This document shows, in pieces, positions 15,527-24,289 of a DNA stretch of 37,844 nucleotides (its first letter is position 1; the number at the start of each line of letters is the position of its first letter). Under the pieces are notes generated by a model. It ran no database searches and was not told where the DNA came from. It worked only from the letters and a program-made list of their open reading frames with translations. The DNA comes from a virus, in IMG/VR virus record IMGVR_UViG_3300035698_002797, positions 1-37,844 of that record; one strand, written 5' to 3'. The position numbers were made by a program, and so were the translations under genes.

Positions 15527-17191
15527 ATGAGCTTTACCCTTATACCAATAACAGTAAACGTATCAACAGGGAAAATAGTTGACCCAGACAACAGCTTTTT
15601 CGAGGTTCGCAACTCTGGAAGACCCTTATTCCCTGCTGAAACATACATTATTCTAGGTATACATTGCGTTGATGCAAACGGCGACGACTACCCTCTTGGT
15701 TCTGCTGATTCGTTTGAGGCTGGCGGGGACGTTGATTTTATTCACGATGCCGACACAGGAACTCTTTCGGGTTCTCTTACCGCAACTACTCCGATAGTAT
15801 CTCTTACGGCTTCTGGGTTAACACCTGCTGATGTTCCTGCAACTGGGCGTATACGCATTTATAATTCATCTAACGAGTTTGAATTGATTGATTATACAGC
15901 ATACGATTCCGGAACTGGCGTATTTACGGTTTCGCATACAATGGTTTATTCGTATGTAAACGGAGATAGAATCGTTGTAAACGAAAGCTTAATGTTTTAT
16001 TCAGGAAACGACCAAGTAGATATAGCTGGCGATTGGGACGACATAGATAGAGCTACTGGTAAAATTTCAGTCAGAATTAAAAACACTTCCGACTTCTTTA
16101 AAACAGAAATAGGGGATGACGCTAAGGCACAAATATATTTAGAATGCAGACGCTATCCAAGCGGCGAATCTATACCGTCAAAGCTATTAATGGACACGGC
16201 TTTTGCGGAAAATACCGTTATCAATAGTGCCGGAGAACCTGGAGCTACATCAATACAGTTTTTGACTGAAACATCTGGCGATGCTAGATATGTTAGACAT
16301 GACTTTTCTGTTTATTCATCTGCTACGGCATTATCTGGAATAGAGACTTTTCCTGTTAATCAAGGCGGTAATTTAAAAAACGCTACGATAGACCAAATAG
16401 CCACATATTCTGCTGGTGATGGGATTGAGGGCACCTTTAACTCTGGCTCTGCTAATTTTGTAACAAGCACAGGAACGCTTACTATAACACACACGCTAGG
16501 ATTGTGGTTTCCTACAGCTTTTTCTTTAGTTTCCGATACAGGCAAGCAATATACTATTTTTGATGAACTGCCTTTATTTGAAAACAATACTATTACTATA
16601 GTGATAAAGAACTTTTACGATGCCGGATTGATAACAACTTCCGACTGGACATATAAAGCTGGTAATGTTGTGTCGGTGGTTTCTGATAGCTTCCTTGTTG
16701 GTATATCTGGCGACGCTTTCGGCTATCCGTCGACTACAATAACTAATCCATTCACAAACGCTGGTAATAGCGAAAACATAAAGCCTGACAATGATAATTA
16801 CGCAAATAAAGCCGCAATGCTTTCAACGTCATCAAATGAGCCAATGCAAGTGCCTTTAAGAAAAGTAGCAATAGGCACAAATAGCTTAAAGTTTAGATTT
16901 ATAGACGAGCCGGAAACTGGCAACTCGTGGGCTGGTGAATCCGTAGTATGGAAAGGTGAATTTAAAACCATGACCGATAATGTAGCATGGAGCGCAGTAA
17001 CCGCCTTTGATATAGCTACTGATACAGTACCTTCAAGCGGAAGCAATCCGCAATTACAAGAAACAACTATAACGCTTGCTACTTTAGGGCTTGCGGTTGG
17101 AGAAGTATTCCAAATGGTTATATTTGTAGATAGCACGAGCACGTGGGCTAATGATATAGCTTTTGAAAATTGCGACATAGAGGCTGTTTAA
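15527..17191 (+). CDS. Large beta-rich tail/fibre or baseplate protein
   Basis: A 554-residue protein, rich in Thr, Ser, Asp and Gly, with strand-and-turn sequence throughout. The N-terminal 100 residues (ITVNVSTGKIVDPDN, VRNSGRPLFPAETYIILGIHCVD) look like an attachment domain of the BppU/upper-baseplate sort. The middle (residues 60-150) has repeats such as TASGLTPADVPATGRIRIYN. The C-terminal 250 residues resemble carbohydrate-recognition domains. GGAG lies 10 nt before ATG, behind its own promoter. Its stop overlaps the next start (TAATG). Confidence 0.55.
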   Translation: MSFTLIPITVNVSTGKIVDPDNSFFEVRNSGRPLFPAETYIILGIHCVDANGDDYPLGSADSFEAGGDVDFIHDADTGTLSGSLTATTPIVSLTASGLTPADVPATGRIRIYNSSNEFELIDYTAYDSGTGVFTVSHTMVYSYVNGDRIVVNESLMFYSGNDQVDIAGDWDDIDRATGKISVRIKNTSDFFKTEIGDDAKAQIYLECRRYPSGESIPSKLLMDTAFAENTVINSAGEPGATSIQFLTETSGDARYVRHDFSVYSSATALSGIETFPVNQGGNLKNATIDQIATYSAGDGIEGTFNSGSANFVTSTGTLTITHTLGLWFPTAFSLVSDTGKQYTIFDELPLFENNTITIVIKNFYDAGLITTSDWTYKAGNVVSVVSDSFLVGISGDAFGYPSTTITNPFTNAGNSENIKPDNDNYANKAAMLSTSSNEPMQVPLRKVAIGTNSLKFRFIDEPETGNSWAGESVVWKGEFKTMTDNVAWSAVTAFDIATDTVPSSGSNPQLQETTITLATLGLAVGEVFQMVIFVDSTSTWANDIAFENCDIEAV

Positions 17192-17859
17192 TGAGAAACT
17201 ATCCACAACCTAATCACCATCCAGTAAACAAAGAGGGCTTAGTCTTTTGGATTGATTATAGAAATACTGGCTCGGTAGCGCCGCTTGGAACGCAATCTGA
17301 CTATAGTGGAAACGGTTATGACATGACTTTGATTAACAATGCTTTTGTAGATAATCAAGGGGGAAATTTTGACGGGGTGGCTGATTTAATGAAAAACACA
17401 AGTAATACTATATTTTCTGGAACTGACCAGTTTACAGTTTCAATATGTGTTAATTTTAATTCTTTTTTAAACAATATTGTAGTAGTGGACTCAAGCGATA
17501 GCGTAAATGGGTTTAGAATAACTGAAAGAGCAGGAGGAAATATAGGGTTTTTTATAGGAAATGGAACCACTATACCGCAGTTGGCAACGACAGATTTTGC
17601 ATTATCAACTGGCGTATGGTATAACATAACTTGTACCTATGATGGGTCAAAGATGAGAGTGTATAAAAACTGTGTAGCCTCTGTTAATACGCAATCGCAA
17701 ACAGGGGTGATAACATCTCCCACAAACGGAATAGCAATAGGTTCAGCCAATAGTCAAGCTGCTTTCTTTGGTGGCAAGGTTGATTCGGTTCAAATATATA
17801 AGCGTGTATTATCTGCTGGCGAAACATGTATAAATCACGACAAAAACAAACGAGGTTAA
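17191..17859 (+). CDS. LamG/concanavalin-like tail protein
   Basis: A 222-residue protein with the signature of Laminin-G-like jelly rolls: SDYSGNGYDMTLIN, then FDGVADLM, then ITCTYDGSKMRVYKNC, then GIAIGSANSQAAFFGGKVDSVQIY near the end. This fold binds sugars or proteins. ATG 17191 was preferred because it overlaps the upstream TAA; an ATG at 17170 lies inside the previous gene. Neighbour genes make it a likely receptor-binding or decoration part of the tail. Confidence 0.7.
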   Translation: MRNYPQPNHHPVNKEGLVFWIDYRNTGSVAPLGTQSDYSGNGYDMTLINNAFVDNQGGNFDGVADLMKNTSNTIFSGTDQFTVSICVNFNSFLNNIVVVDSSDSVNGFRITERAGGNIGFFIGNGTTIPQLATTDFALSTGVWYNITCTYDGSKMRVYKNCVASVNTQSQTGVITSPTNGIAIGSANSQAAFFGGKVDSVQIYKRVLSAGETCINHDKNKRG

Positions 17860-17860
17860 A

Positions 17861-18343
17861 ATGGCTAAAATAAAATACTATCAAATAGCATTTAAGGGCA
17901 TTGGGGTTGAACAAATATATAAAAGGCTTACATCTCCGGCAAGATCAGAAATTGAAAATCTATCAAATAATGGCTGGACGGTTAGGGGATATAAATTAGC
18001 TTCTAGTATTCCGGTTGATCCGATATTGGACGGCGCTACTATTAGAGAAAAAACCGCAGACGAAAAGCAAGCTTTAATTGATTACAAAAAGTCATTAGTA
18101 ACAGCATTTAATATGCGTGATATTCAAGATGCTTGCGACTTGATAGATTTAAAAAATAATAATACTATCTTAAATGATAAATTAAATACAGTTATGGCAA
18201 ATCCTAAATTTATACGTCATTTAATAGGGGCTAGTGGTATAGTTGACCTTAGCGATAAAACAACGCAAGAAGCTGTACAGGCATTTGCAGAAGATGAAAT
18301 TAATAAAATAAAATCTATGTTAGGAGCTAAAAATGACAATTAA
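17861..18343 (+). CDS. Hypothetical tail-region protein
   Basis: A 160-residue mainly alpha-helical protein. The first 55 residues read like a small alpha/beta domain (KYYQIAFKGIGVEQIYKRL, NGWTVRGYKLAS). The rest is helical with a Lys/Asp-rich end. It sits between the LamG-like gene and the long fibre gene and overlaps the latter by 11 nt, the usual place for a fibre assembly chaperone. No sequence family supports this. Confidence 0.4.
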   Translation: MAKIKYYQIAFKGIGVEQIYKRLTSPARSEIENLSNNGWTVRGYKLASSIPVDPILDGATIREKTADEKQALIDYKKSLVTAFNMRDIQDACDLIDLKNNNTILNDKLNTVMANPKFIRHLIGASGIVDLSDKTTQEAVQAFAEDEINKIKSMLGAKNDN

Positions 18344-20540
18344 ACAAGGGAAAATAGAAGCTGGGAGCATAACCCTTAATGCGAAAGAGGTTACAGATAT
18401 ATCTACTGGAGCGGCAGATAATGACAAACTCGCAACTAAGGGTTATGTAGACGATGAAGCAGGTGACCCAAATCCAAGTATTGACACAGTTCAATTTAAT
18501 CCATCACTAGCACCGCCTTCGCACTCAGAGGGTCTATTGTATTATGATTCGGTTAATAAAGCTATGGCGTTTTTCAATGACGAGGCAGACGTAACACAGC
18601 AAATAGGTCAAGAGATATGGATAAGGGTATATAACGATACTGGCGGTCTTATCGAAAACGGAAAAGCTTGTTATTTAAGCGGTTCTTTTTCTGGATTTCC
18701 AACAGTTGCAAAAGCTATATCAAACGATGCAACAAAATGTTTAGCAACTATTGGGATTGCAACTCACAGCATTGAAAATGGAACATATGGTTATATTACA
18801 AGAATAGGAACTGTTAACGATGTAGATACCCATTTATGCTCTGCTGGTGATATTATATATTTATCTGAAAGTTCCGCTGGAGATTGGACTAAAACACAAC
18901 CAGAAACGCCAAATTATGTAGTAAATTTAGGAAATTGCGGAATATCAGATGCGTCTGTTGGTACTATTGAGATTAATATATCAACAGGTAACAATTATAA
19001 TGACGTTATTAATTTTTACAATGGGGGTACTCTTGATAGCGAAGATGTATTAATAACATCTGACGGGTCAACGGTAACATTAAGTGTTGAAAAAGCAGGT
19101 GGTGGTAATTTAGTGTTGTTTTTTAATGGAGTTCCAGAGATATTCTCTGCCCCCCCAGCTACCATAATCCTAACCGCTGGAACTGATATATTACCTACTA
19201 GAAATTATGTTTATATACCAGAATCAACAAAAGTACTAACAAAAAGCACCTCTGGATTTCCAACAACTGAACAATTTGTCCCAGTAACGGACTCATTAAT
19301 ACCAAGTGCAAACAGAGTTAATCTATATGGCATATATAAAGACCATAATTGGACAGACCATTTACAGGACACAATAGGAACTGGACACTTAAGCCACTTA
19401 AATAAATGGATAAGGAATCAACATGCCACTTATAAATCTGGCATACTGCCTTCATTTACTGGCTCTGGTACTGGCACAGTTGAAATGAGCACAACCGCTG
19501 GAGTAGTACTACAATTGCATGAGCACGATTTCCCGATATTTAGTTCACCAGCTCCATTTTATATATATAATGATTTTACCACCCCTTATACAAGAGTTAC
19601 AAATATAGCATCTATTATAGCAGATTCAAGTGGAACGTCATTACTTGGCGGCACTTACGCTCTTGTAATATGGGGGGTAGTTAATGAAAAAACAAGTGAT
19701 TGTAAATTTTTTATTAATTTACCTAGCGGTGATTATGGGGCAGGTAAACCAGACGACACAAGAGAAGATTCAAACGGTTATACAAACTTCTCAATACCAT
19801 TTGAATATAAGGGTGTTGGATTTTTGGTTCACAGATTAATTGTTAGTGCAAATATAGGTGGTACGGCATTTACGGTATATAATGATTCAAGTGATGACTT
19901 GCGTGGATTATTGCCAAATACTAGCGCAGGAGTAACAACTGGTGCCGGAGCCGGGACTGGAGACATGTTAGCGGCTACTTATGATCCGGCAGGAATTGGC
20001 GAACAGTTAGTTGGTTTAACAGCAAGTCAAACTATTTCAAACAAAACTTTAATAAGTCCTGTTTTGGGCACACAAATAACAGGAACGGCTGTATTAGATG
20101 ATGACACATTTGCCACTGCAAGCGATACCACTGTTGCTACATCAGAGAGCATTAAGGCGTATGTTGACAACGCAAGCACTAGCCCGTTGACTACAAAGGG
20201 CGATGTATATACATATAGTACAGTTGACACCAGTTTAGCAGTTGGCGCAAATGGTCAAATACTTTCTGCGGATAGCAGTGAGGCGACTGGACTTAAATGG
20301 ATAACAGCTCCAGGCGGAGGCGATATGATTATATCTACTTATGACCCAGCTGGATTTGGGGAGCAACTAGTAAGCGCACTTTCGGCTCAAACAATAGCAG
20401 GGGTTAAAACATTTAGCTCGTTTCCGGTAACTCCAAGCTCTGCGCCGACTACAGATTATCAAGTAGCAAATAAAAAATATGTTGATGATAATGGGGGCTC
20501 TGACCTAGCAACAATACAAGCAATGAATTTAATATATTAA
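18333..20540 (+). CDS. Tail fibre protein
   Basis: A 735-residue protein with motifs shared by many phage fibres: NDKLATKGYVDDEA (about residue 28), the LLYYDSVNKAMAFFNDEAD block (about 70), and two copies of a TYDPAG.GEQLVG segment (about 550 and 670). LTASQTISNKTLISP, ESIKAYVDNA and YQVANKKYVDDN also occur. The repeated YVDD/YVDN motifs mark fibre shaft units. The N-terminal end probably attaches to the baseplate and the tail of small genes downstream may form tip parts. The start overlaps the previous gene; TAGGAG lies 8 nt upstream. Confidence 0.85.
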   Translation: MTIKQGKIEAGSITLNAKEVTDISTGAADNDKLATKGYVDDEAGDPNPSIDTVQFNPSLAPPSHSEGLLYYDSVNKAMAFFNDEADVTQQIGQEIWIRVYNDTGGLIENGKACYLSGSFSGFPTVAKAISNDATKCLATIGIATHSIENGTYGYITRIGTVNDVDTHLCSAGDIIYLSESSAGDWTKTQPETPNYVVNLGNCGISDASVGTIEINISTGNNYNDVINFYNGGTLDSEDVLITSDGSTVTLSVEKAGGGNLVLFFNGVPEIFSAPPATIILTAGTDILPTRNYVYIPESTKVLTKSTSGFPTTEQFVPVTDSLIPSANRVNLYGIYKDHNWTDHLQDTIGTGHLSHLNKWIRNQHATYKSGILPSFTGSGTGTVEMSTTAGVVLQLHEHDFPIFSSPAPFYIYNDFTTPYTRVTNIASIIADSSGTSLLGGTYALVIWGVVNEKTSDCKFFINLPSGDYGAGKPDDTREDSNGYTNFSIPFEYKGVGFLVHRLIVSANIGGTAFTVYNDSSDDLRGLLPNTSAGVTTGAGAGTGDMLAATYDPAGIGEQLVGLTASQTISNKTLISPVLGTQITGTAVLDDDTFATASDTTVATSESIKAYVDNASTSPLTTKGDVYTYSTVDTSLAVGANGQILSADSSEATGLKWITAPGGGDMIISTYDPAGFGEQLVSALSAQTIAGVKTFSSFPVTPSSAPTTDYQVANKKYVDDNGGSDLATIQAMNLIY

Positions 20541-20556
20541 TTAAGGAGTTTTAAAA

Positions 20557-20895
20557 ATGGCTAACATACTTTATAACAACACAATTCAAGGGATTACTGC
20601 TTCAACAGAAACAGATTTACTTGCGACCATTAGTGATACTGGTGGAAGAATTATTCAGAGTTTACGAATATCTAACAGAGATGCTTCTGCAAGCGCAACT
20701 ATCACGGTAAAAATAAAGACAAGCGCAACTATTGATTGGCAATCCGTGCCTTACGTTATTCTAGCAGAAGACGAGGCTATAGTTATTGATCGGTTTGATG
20801 GCATAATAATTAAAAATGGACAGAGTGTAACTGTAGAATCTGATGAAGCAGATGTTTCTTTTATCTTATCAACTAGCTTGGGGCTAACTACATAA
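20557..20895 (+). CDS. Small beta-rich structural protein
   Basis: A 112-residue protein of Ile/Thr/Ser/Asp-rich strands (ATISDTGGRIIQSLRISNRD, ATITVKIKTS, IVIDRFDGIIIKNGQSVTVES). This suggests a compact beta sandwich. It has no signal peptide or cysteines. TAAGGAG lies 9 nt upstream. Placed between the fibre and adhesin genes, it may be a tail-tip or capsid accessory piece. Confidence 0.5.
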   Translation: MANILYNNTIQGITASTETDLLATISDTGGRIIQSLRISNRDASASATITVKIKTSATIDWQSVPYVILAEDEAIVIDRFDGIIIKNGQSVTVESDEADVSFILSTSLGLTT

Positions 20896-20908
20896 TAGGG
20901 GAATTGTA

Positions 20909-21169
20909 ATGAGTGGAACAAAAGGAAATATAAGAATAAAAAAAGAAAAAAAACAAGCAGAAATAGAAAAACAGAAAAAGCTCTATGACAATCGTGGTGA
21001 TATTTTACAGATTACCATAAACGAACTCATCTCATTATATGGAGAAGAAAACGTAAATCATAAACACCCGTTGTTTAATGCAATACAAAATAGTGCAGAT
21101 GGGGAGTTTATTGATTTAACCGTGCTTGCAAGTAGAATAGACAAATTTAAGGAGGCTTATAATGTTTAG
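20909..21169 (+). CDS. Small charged helical protein
   Basis: An 86-residue protein. The first 30 residues are strongly Lys/Glu-rich (RIKKEKKQAEIEKQKKLYDN) and helical, followed by an alpha/beta part (ITINELISLYGEENVN). It overlaps the adhesin gene start by 8 nt. It could be an adhesin assembly partner, but no family was recognised. Confidence 0.5.
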   Translation: MSGTKGNIRIKKEKKQAEIEKQKKLYDNRGDILQITINELISLYGEENVNHKHPLFNAIQNSADGEFIDLTVLASRIDKFKEAYNV

Positions 21170-22034
21170 GGTATTCTCTGATAGAGATAGTTTTGGGCGA
21201 ATGAATAGGTATAGAACCGCATTAGAAATAGTTGCATTTTCAGCAACGGGCGGAACCATAACAACATCTGGAGATTACACAATACACACATTTACGACAG
21301 GCGGAACGTTTACCCCCAACATAAGCGGCTCAGTTGAAATTCTTGTTGTTGCTGGTGGCGGTGGCGGTGGCTCTGATGTTGGTGGTGGCGGTGGTGGTGG
21401 TGGACTTATCTATAAAACAAGCCATGATGTTTTAGCTCAGGGATATGGAGTTACAATCGGCGCCGGAGGTTCTGGCGGCGAGGGGACATATAACACCGTT
21501 ACAAATTCTGGAGATGGTGGAAGCTCAGTGTTTGACACCTTAACTGCTTATGGTGGCGGTGGTGGCGGAGGGAGAAGCACAATATATAGAGATGGGCATG
21601 ATGGTGGGTCTGGTGGCGGAGCTTCACACGCCGCAGGACTTGGAACTCCTGGAGATGCAGATTATATAACGCCAAGACAAGGATACGATGGAGGAGATGG
21701 AATAGAAGCCCCAATAGGCTCTGGTGGCGGAGGTGGTGGAAGCTCAGAAGTTGGAAGTAATGGGGCTGGTGAAACAGGCGGAGCCGGAGGAGATGGCACG
21801 GCTTATAATATATCAGGAAGCTCTGTTTATTATGCTGGTGGCGGTGGTGGAAGTGGAACAACCGCCGCAAGTGGCGGTCTCGGAGGAGGAGGAGCCGGAG
21901 GTGGCGGTGGGGCTGGTGGAAACCCAGGAACTTCAAACACAGGCGGAGGTGGTGGCGGTGGTTATTATAATATTGACGCTAGTGGCAGCGCACCTGGTGG
22001 GTCTGGCGTGGTAATAATAAGATATTTAACATAA
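21162..22034 (+). CDS. Glycine-rich tail adhesin
   Basis: A 290-residue protein. After about 45 residues with the motif YTIHTFTTGGTFTPN, typical of phage Gly-rich proteins, come many runs such as VVAGGGGGGSD and GGGGGGGG, broken by short variable stretches. It ends in a conserved-looking GSGVVIIRYLT. Such proteins form polyglycine-II sandwich tips, as known for S16 gp38-type adhesins, where the variable loops bind the receptor. Here it follows the fibre gene, as adhesins do. The resemblance to gp38 is by composition and position only. Confidence 0.7.
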   Translation: MFRVFSDRDSFGRMNRYRTALEIVAFSATGGTITTSGDYTIHTFTTGGTFTPNISGSVEILVVAGGGGGGSDVGGGGGGGGLIYKTSHDVLAQGYGVTIGAGGSGGEGTYNTVTNSGDGGSSVFDTLTAYGGGGGGGRSTIYRDGHDGGSGGGASHAAGLGTPGDADYITPRQGYDGGDGIEAPIGSGGGGGGSSEVGSNGAGETGGAGGDGTAYNISGSSVYYAGGGGGSGTTAASGGLGGGGAGGGGGAGGNPGTSNTGGGGGGGYYNIDASGSAPGGSGVVIIRYLT

Positions 22035-22045
22035 AAAGGACTAAC

Positions 22046-22300
22046 ATGAAAACAATCTTATTAACAGTATTAACAGTGTTATTAACAGGGTGTGCCGGAA
22101 TTGACGTAGACAAAGAAAACGGCTCAATAAAGGCTTACGGTTTTTTTAGAACCGTTACAGAAAAGAAAACGTTTTACAATGACGGCTCACTAAAAGAGCA
22201 TACAATTTCAACCGATAGCACGACAAAAGATGTACTGTTAGGATTCGATAAGCTTTTAGATTCTACCGTGAATACAGCAAGTAAACTTAAACCGTTATAG
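22046..22300 (+). CDS. Small lipoprotein (possible outer-membrane spanin)
   Basis: An 84-residue protein. The N-terminus is a hydrophobic signal ending in a lipobox LLTGC with the modifiable Cys at about residue 16, then a small soluble domain (YGFFRTVTEKKTFYNDGS). It is the first gene of a membrane-active group, and o-spanins are small lipoproteins of this form. It is longer than the shortest o-spanins and lacks the usual Pro-rich stretch, so another lipoprotein (exclusion or structural) remains possible. Confidence 0.55.
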   Translation: MKTILLTVLTVLLTGCAGIDVDKENGSIKAYGFFRTVTEKKTFYNDGSLKEHTISTDSTTKDVLLGFDKLLDSTVNTASKLKPL

Positions 22301-22309
22301 GATTAAATT

Positions 22310-22837
22310 ATGTTTATGTGGCACAAACACAAAAAAGGCAAGTTGGCAAAATATACGGTCGGTCAAAAGTATATGAAAATGACTACTGAAATATGGAACT
22401 GCTTGCGTAATGAAAATAAAAAATTTGTGTCTTTTTGTAATGGAGTTGGTTCTAAAATTGGCTTTTGGAATAAAATATTTTATCATATAATACCCGACTC
22501 AATCTGGTTTTTAAATATAACAGGTGCTAGTGATTTGCACGACGTTGGATATTCAGTCCCTAAAACATTTAAGAGCTATAAAGATGCTTTTAACTATTGG
22601 AACGAAGTAAACGAGCAATTCAGAGATAATTTGATAATGTTAATTGAAAGTAGGAATAGTTGGAAATATATTAAAGAAGCAAGACTTTTAAGAACAAGTA
22701 ACTATTACAAGCTTTTAACTGCCGCTATAGCGTGGTGGAGCTTTATAAGTGATAAAAAGATTAGCGGACACAAGCCAACTAAGATAAATGCAATGAAGCA
22801 TTATAAAAGATTAATGGAGAGGAATAATGCCGTCTAA
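22310..22837 (+). CDS. Phospholipase A2-like phage protein
   Basis: A 175-residue protein. The segment NGVGSKIGFW is followed by PDSIWFLNITGASDLHDVGYS and then NEQFRDNL. This matches the pattern of phage PLA2-like proteins: a Gly-rich calcium loop, the HD dyad in LHDVGY as catalytic His-Asp, and a following helix with Asp/Asn. The Cys pair of secreted PLA2s is missing, as in other phage versions. There is no signal peptide. It is coded between the lipoprotein and a membrane protein, so it may help membrane disruption. Catalysis is unproven. Confidence 0.5.
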   Translation: MFMWHKHKKGKLAKYTVGQKYMKMTTEIWNCLRNENKKFVSFCNGVGSKIGFWNKIFYHIIPDSIWFLNITGASDLHDVGYSVPKTFKSYKDAFNYWNEVNEQFRDNLIMLIESRNSWKYIKEARLLRTSNYYKLLTAAIAWWSFISDKKISGHKPTKINAMKHYKRLMERNNAV

Positions 22838-23213
22838 TAAGATAGATATTTTGCCGAAGTGGGTTATAACTTTATTGGTTGGAATAGCAATTACTGTTAT
22901 CTCTGCAATATTGATAGCGGTTGTATTTTCAATATGGAATGTATTAAAAACACAAGAAAAAAACTGTGATAAAATACAATACATTGAAAGCCGGATTGAA
23001 AAGTTTGAAAAGAAGCAGGACATTATACTCCAAAGCTCTAACAATACTAATATAAAATTAGGTGTATTGGTGCTTCAAATACAGATGATGAATGAAACCA
23101 TAAAAGAACTCAAAGCAGAGGTAAAAGGTTCTTACACTGAAAATATAGAAAAAAGAAAGTCCAGAATAAGAACCGATGAGCAAAACATGAAAATAGTTTT
23201 ATCTGCTCTTTAG
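22827..23213 (+). CDS. Membrane/coiled-coil protein (holin- or i-spanin-like)
   Basis: A 128-residue protein. After a short head (PSNKIDILPKW) there is one strong membrane segment (residues 12-38, VITLLVGIAITVISAILIAV), then a Lys/Glu-rich coiled coil (residues 50-115). One TM plus coiled coil fits an inner-membrane spanin or holin-like regulator. It overlaps the PLA2-like gene by 11 nt and converges with the minus-strand gene ending at 23199, sharing 15 bases. No terminator was seen between them. Confidence 0.5.
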   Translation: MPSNKIDILPKWVITLLVGIAITVISAILIAVVFSIWNVLKTQEKNCDKIQYIESRIEKFEKKQDIILQSSNNTNIKLGVLVLQIQMMNETIKELKAEVKGSYTENIEKRKSRIRTDEQNMKIVLSAL

Positions 23214-23873
23214 TCTTGCTATTTCTCTATCTACCTTTTTGATACTCTTAGAACATGTAGACATAGACGACTTTAAAGAATTAAGTTTCTTTGCTTTCCT
23301 AGCCTTTGATTTAGGGCTTCCGCCGACCGACTGACATGCGTATTTATACTGCTTTTGATATGATGAATAAGACTTTTTAAGACCTGTTTTCTTTTTCTCA
23401 AGCTCTGCTATAGCCGATTGATTTCTTTGCTTCTGTATGTTTTTAGCCTTATTAATAGAAGATTTTTTAATACTTGATTTATATTTTTTATTCCACCTTG
23501 CTACTAGTTTATTATGTTTGCTTATCAGCGACAAGTATTTTCTTTTTGTTTTACTCTCAAGTTCTCGAGAAGCTATTAATGCCCTTTCTGATTTCTTTTC
23601 GTTTTCAACATAAGTGTTGATTAAAGCGATTTTAAGGACTAGTTCTTTGTTTAGCGACTCTTTACCCGTAATTAAACACTTGATAGTTTCAGCGTCCGTT
23701 TTAACGGTAGTATTTAAGCCGTTGTTCTTTAACACTAAGTCGTCATACTGTTTTCTTAGCGTTCTAGTGTCCGATCTATCGTCCGACTTTGCACGAGTTC
23801 CAGTAATTGAATCGTATACACTTATTCCAGCCCACGTCAATACTACCGATATAATTACTAATATTGTTTTCAT
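23199..23873 (-). CDS. Signal/TM-anchored long coiled-coil protein
   Basis: A 224-residue protein. The N-terminus (KTILVIISVVLTWAGISVYD) is one TM or signal anchor, and the rest is a Lys/Ser/Glu-rich coiled coil with few aromatic residues (QYDDLVLKNNGLNTTVKTD). A topology with a periplasmic helical rod is like an i-spanin. It is the last gene of the promoter-26200 operon. GGGAG lies 6 nt upstream of ATG, and the ATG overlaps the stop of the preceding small gene (ATGA). Confidence 0.5.
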   Translation of the reverse strand: MKTILVIISVVLTWAGISVYDSITGTRAKSDDRSDTRTLRKQYDDLVLKNNGLNTTVKTDAETIKCLITGKESLNKELVLKIALINTYVENEKKSERALIASRELESKTKRKYLSLISKHNKLVARWNKKYKSSIKKSSINKAKNIQKQRNQSAIAELEKKKTGLKKSYSSYQKQYKYACQSVGGSPKSKARKAKKLNSLKSSMSTCSKSIKKVDREIARLKSR

Positions 23874-24043
23874 TTTGACTCCCTGTTTTCATTAACAGTG
23901 GTTAATTTTTCATTATTTAGGCATTTAATAACTATAGAAGTAGCTTTATTGCCTTCTTGTACGTTAACTGTTGAATCAGCATATTCTGACTTAAATGATG
24001 TTACCGATCCGTCTTCCCATTTTACTACTACTACTGCTTTCAT
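23870..24043 (-). CDS. Small 57-residue hypothetical protein
   Basis: ATG at 24043 with a perfect AGGAG 5 nt upstream, coding KAVVVVKWEDGSVTSFKSEY and ending in the ATGA shared with the next gene. A small beta protein is suggested. It also overlaps the stop of the upstream gene by ATGA. The tight coupling supports that it is real. Confidence 0.65.
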   Translation of the reverse strand: MKAVVVVKWEDGSVTSFKSEYADSTVNVQEGNKATSIVIKCLNNEKLTTVNENRESK

Positions 24044-24288
24044 AACTTCTCCTTTGTTTTGTTAATATCCATACCAGAGTGGTGTTGGTCTTTGCAATGC
24101 TTAAAATACTTTGCGACTTCTAAATAAAAGAAAATTGCAAAAAGTATTATTACCGCTAAAGTTCCTGCGTACAATGACTCTTTTGCTTCATTTCTAAAAT
24201 TGTACACTGTTTTTATCATACCACATATCCCGAAAAATACAACTATTGAAGCTATCCTTATTACTTTCTTTGGTATATGCTTTTTCAT
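24040..24288 (-). CDS. Two-TM membrane protein, holin candidate
   Basis: An 82-residue protein. It has a basic N-terminus (KKHIPKKVIR), two hydrophobic helices (residues about 9-30 and 42-60: YAGTLAVIILFAIFFYLEVA), and a charged His/Lys-rich C-terminus. This layout and length fit a class II holin. AAGGAGAC lies upstream of ATG. It comes before the coiled-coil/TM gene, giving a minus-strand pair facing the plus-strand membrane genes. Other small membrane proteins are possible. Confidence 0.5.
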   Translation of the reverse strand: MKKHIPKKVIRIASIVVFFGICGMIKTVYNFRNEAKESLYAGTLAVIILFAIFFYLEVAKYFKHCKDQHHSGMDINKTKEKL

Positions 24289-24289
24289 G

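Noticed and set aside
21499-21936. Minus-strand frame within the glycine-rich adhesin
   Set aside because: It arises from GGN codons read backwards (Leu/His-rich). The plus-strand gene has a start site and a recognisable family pattern.
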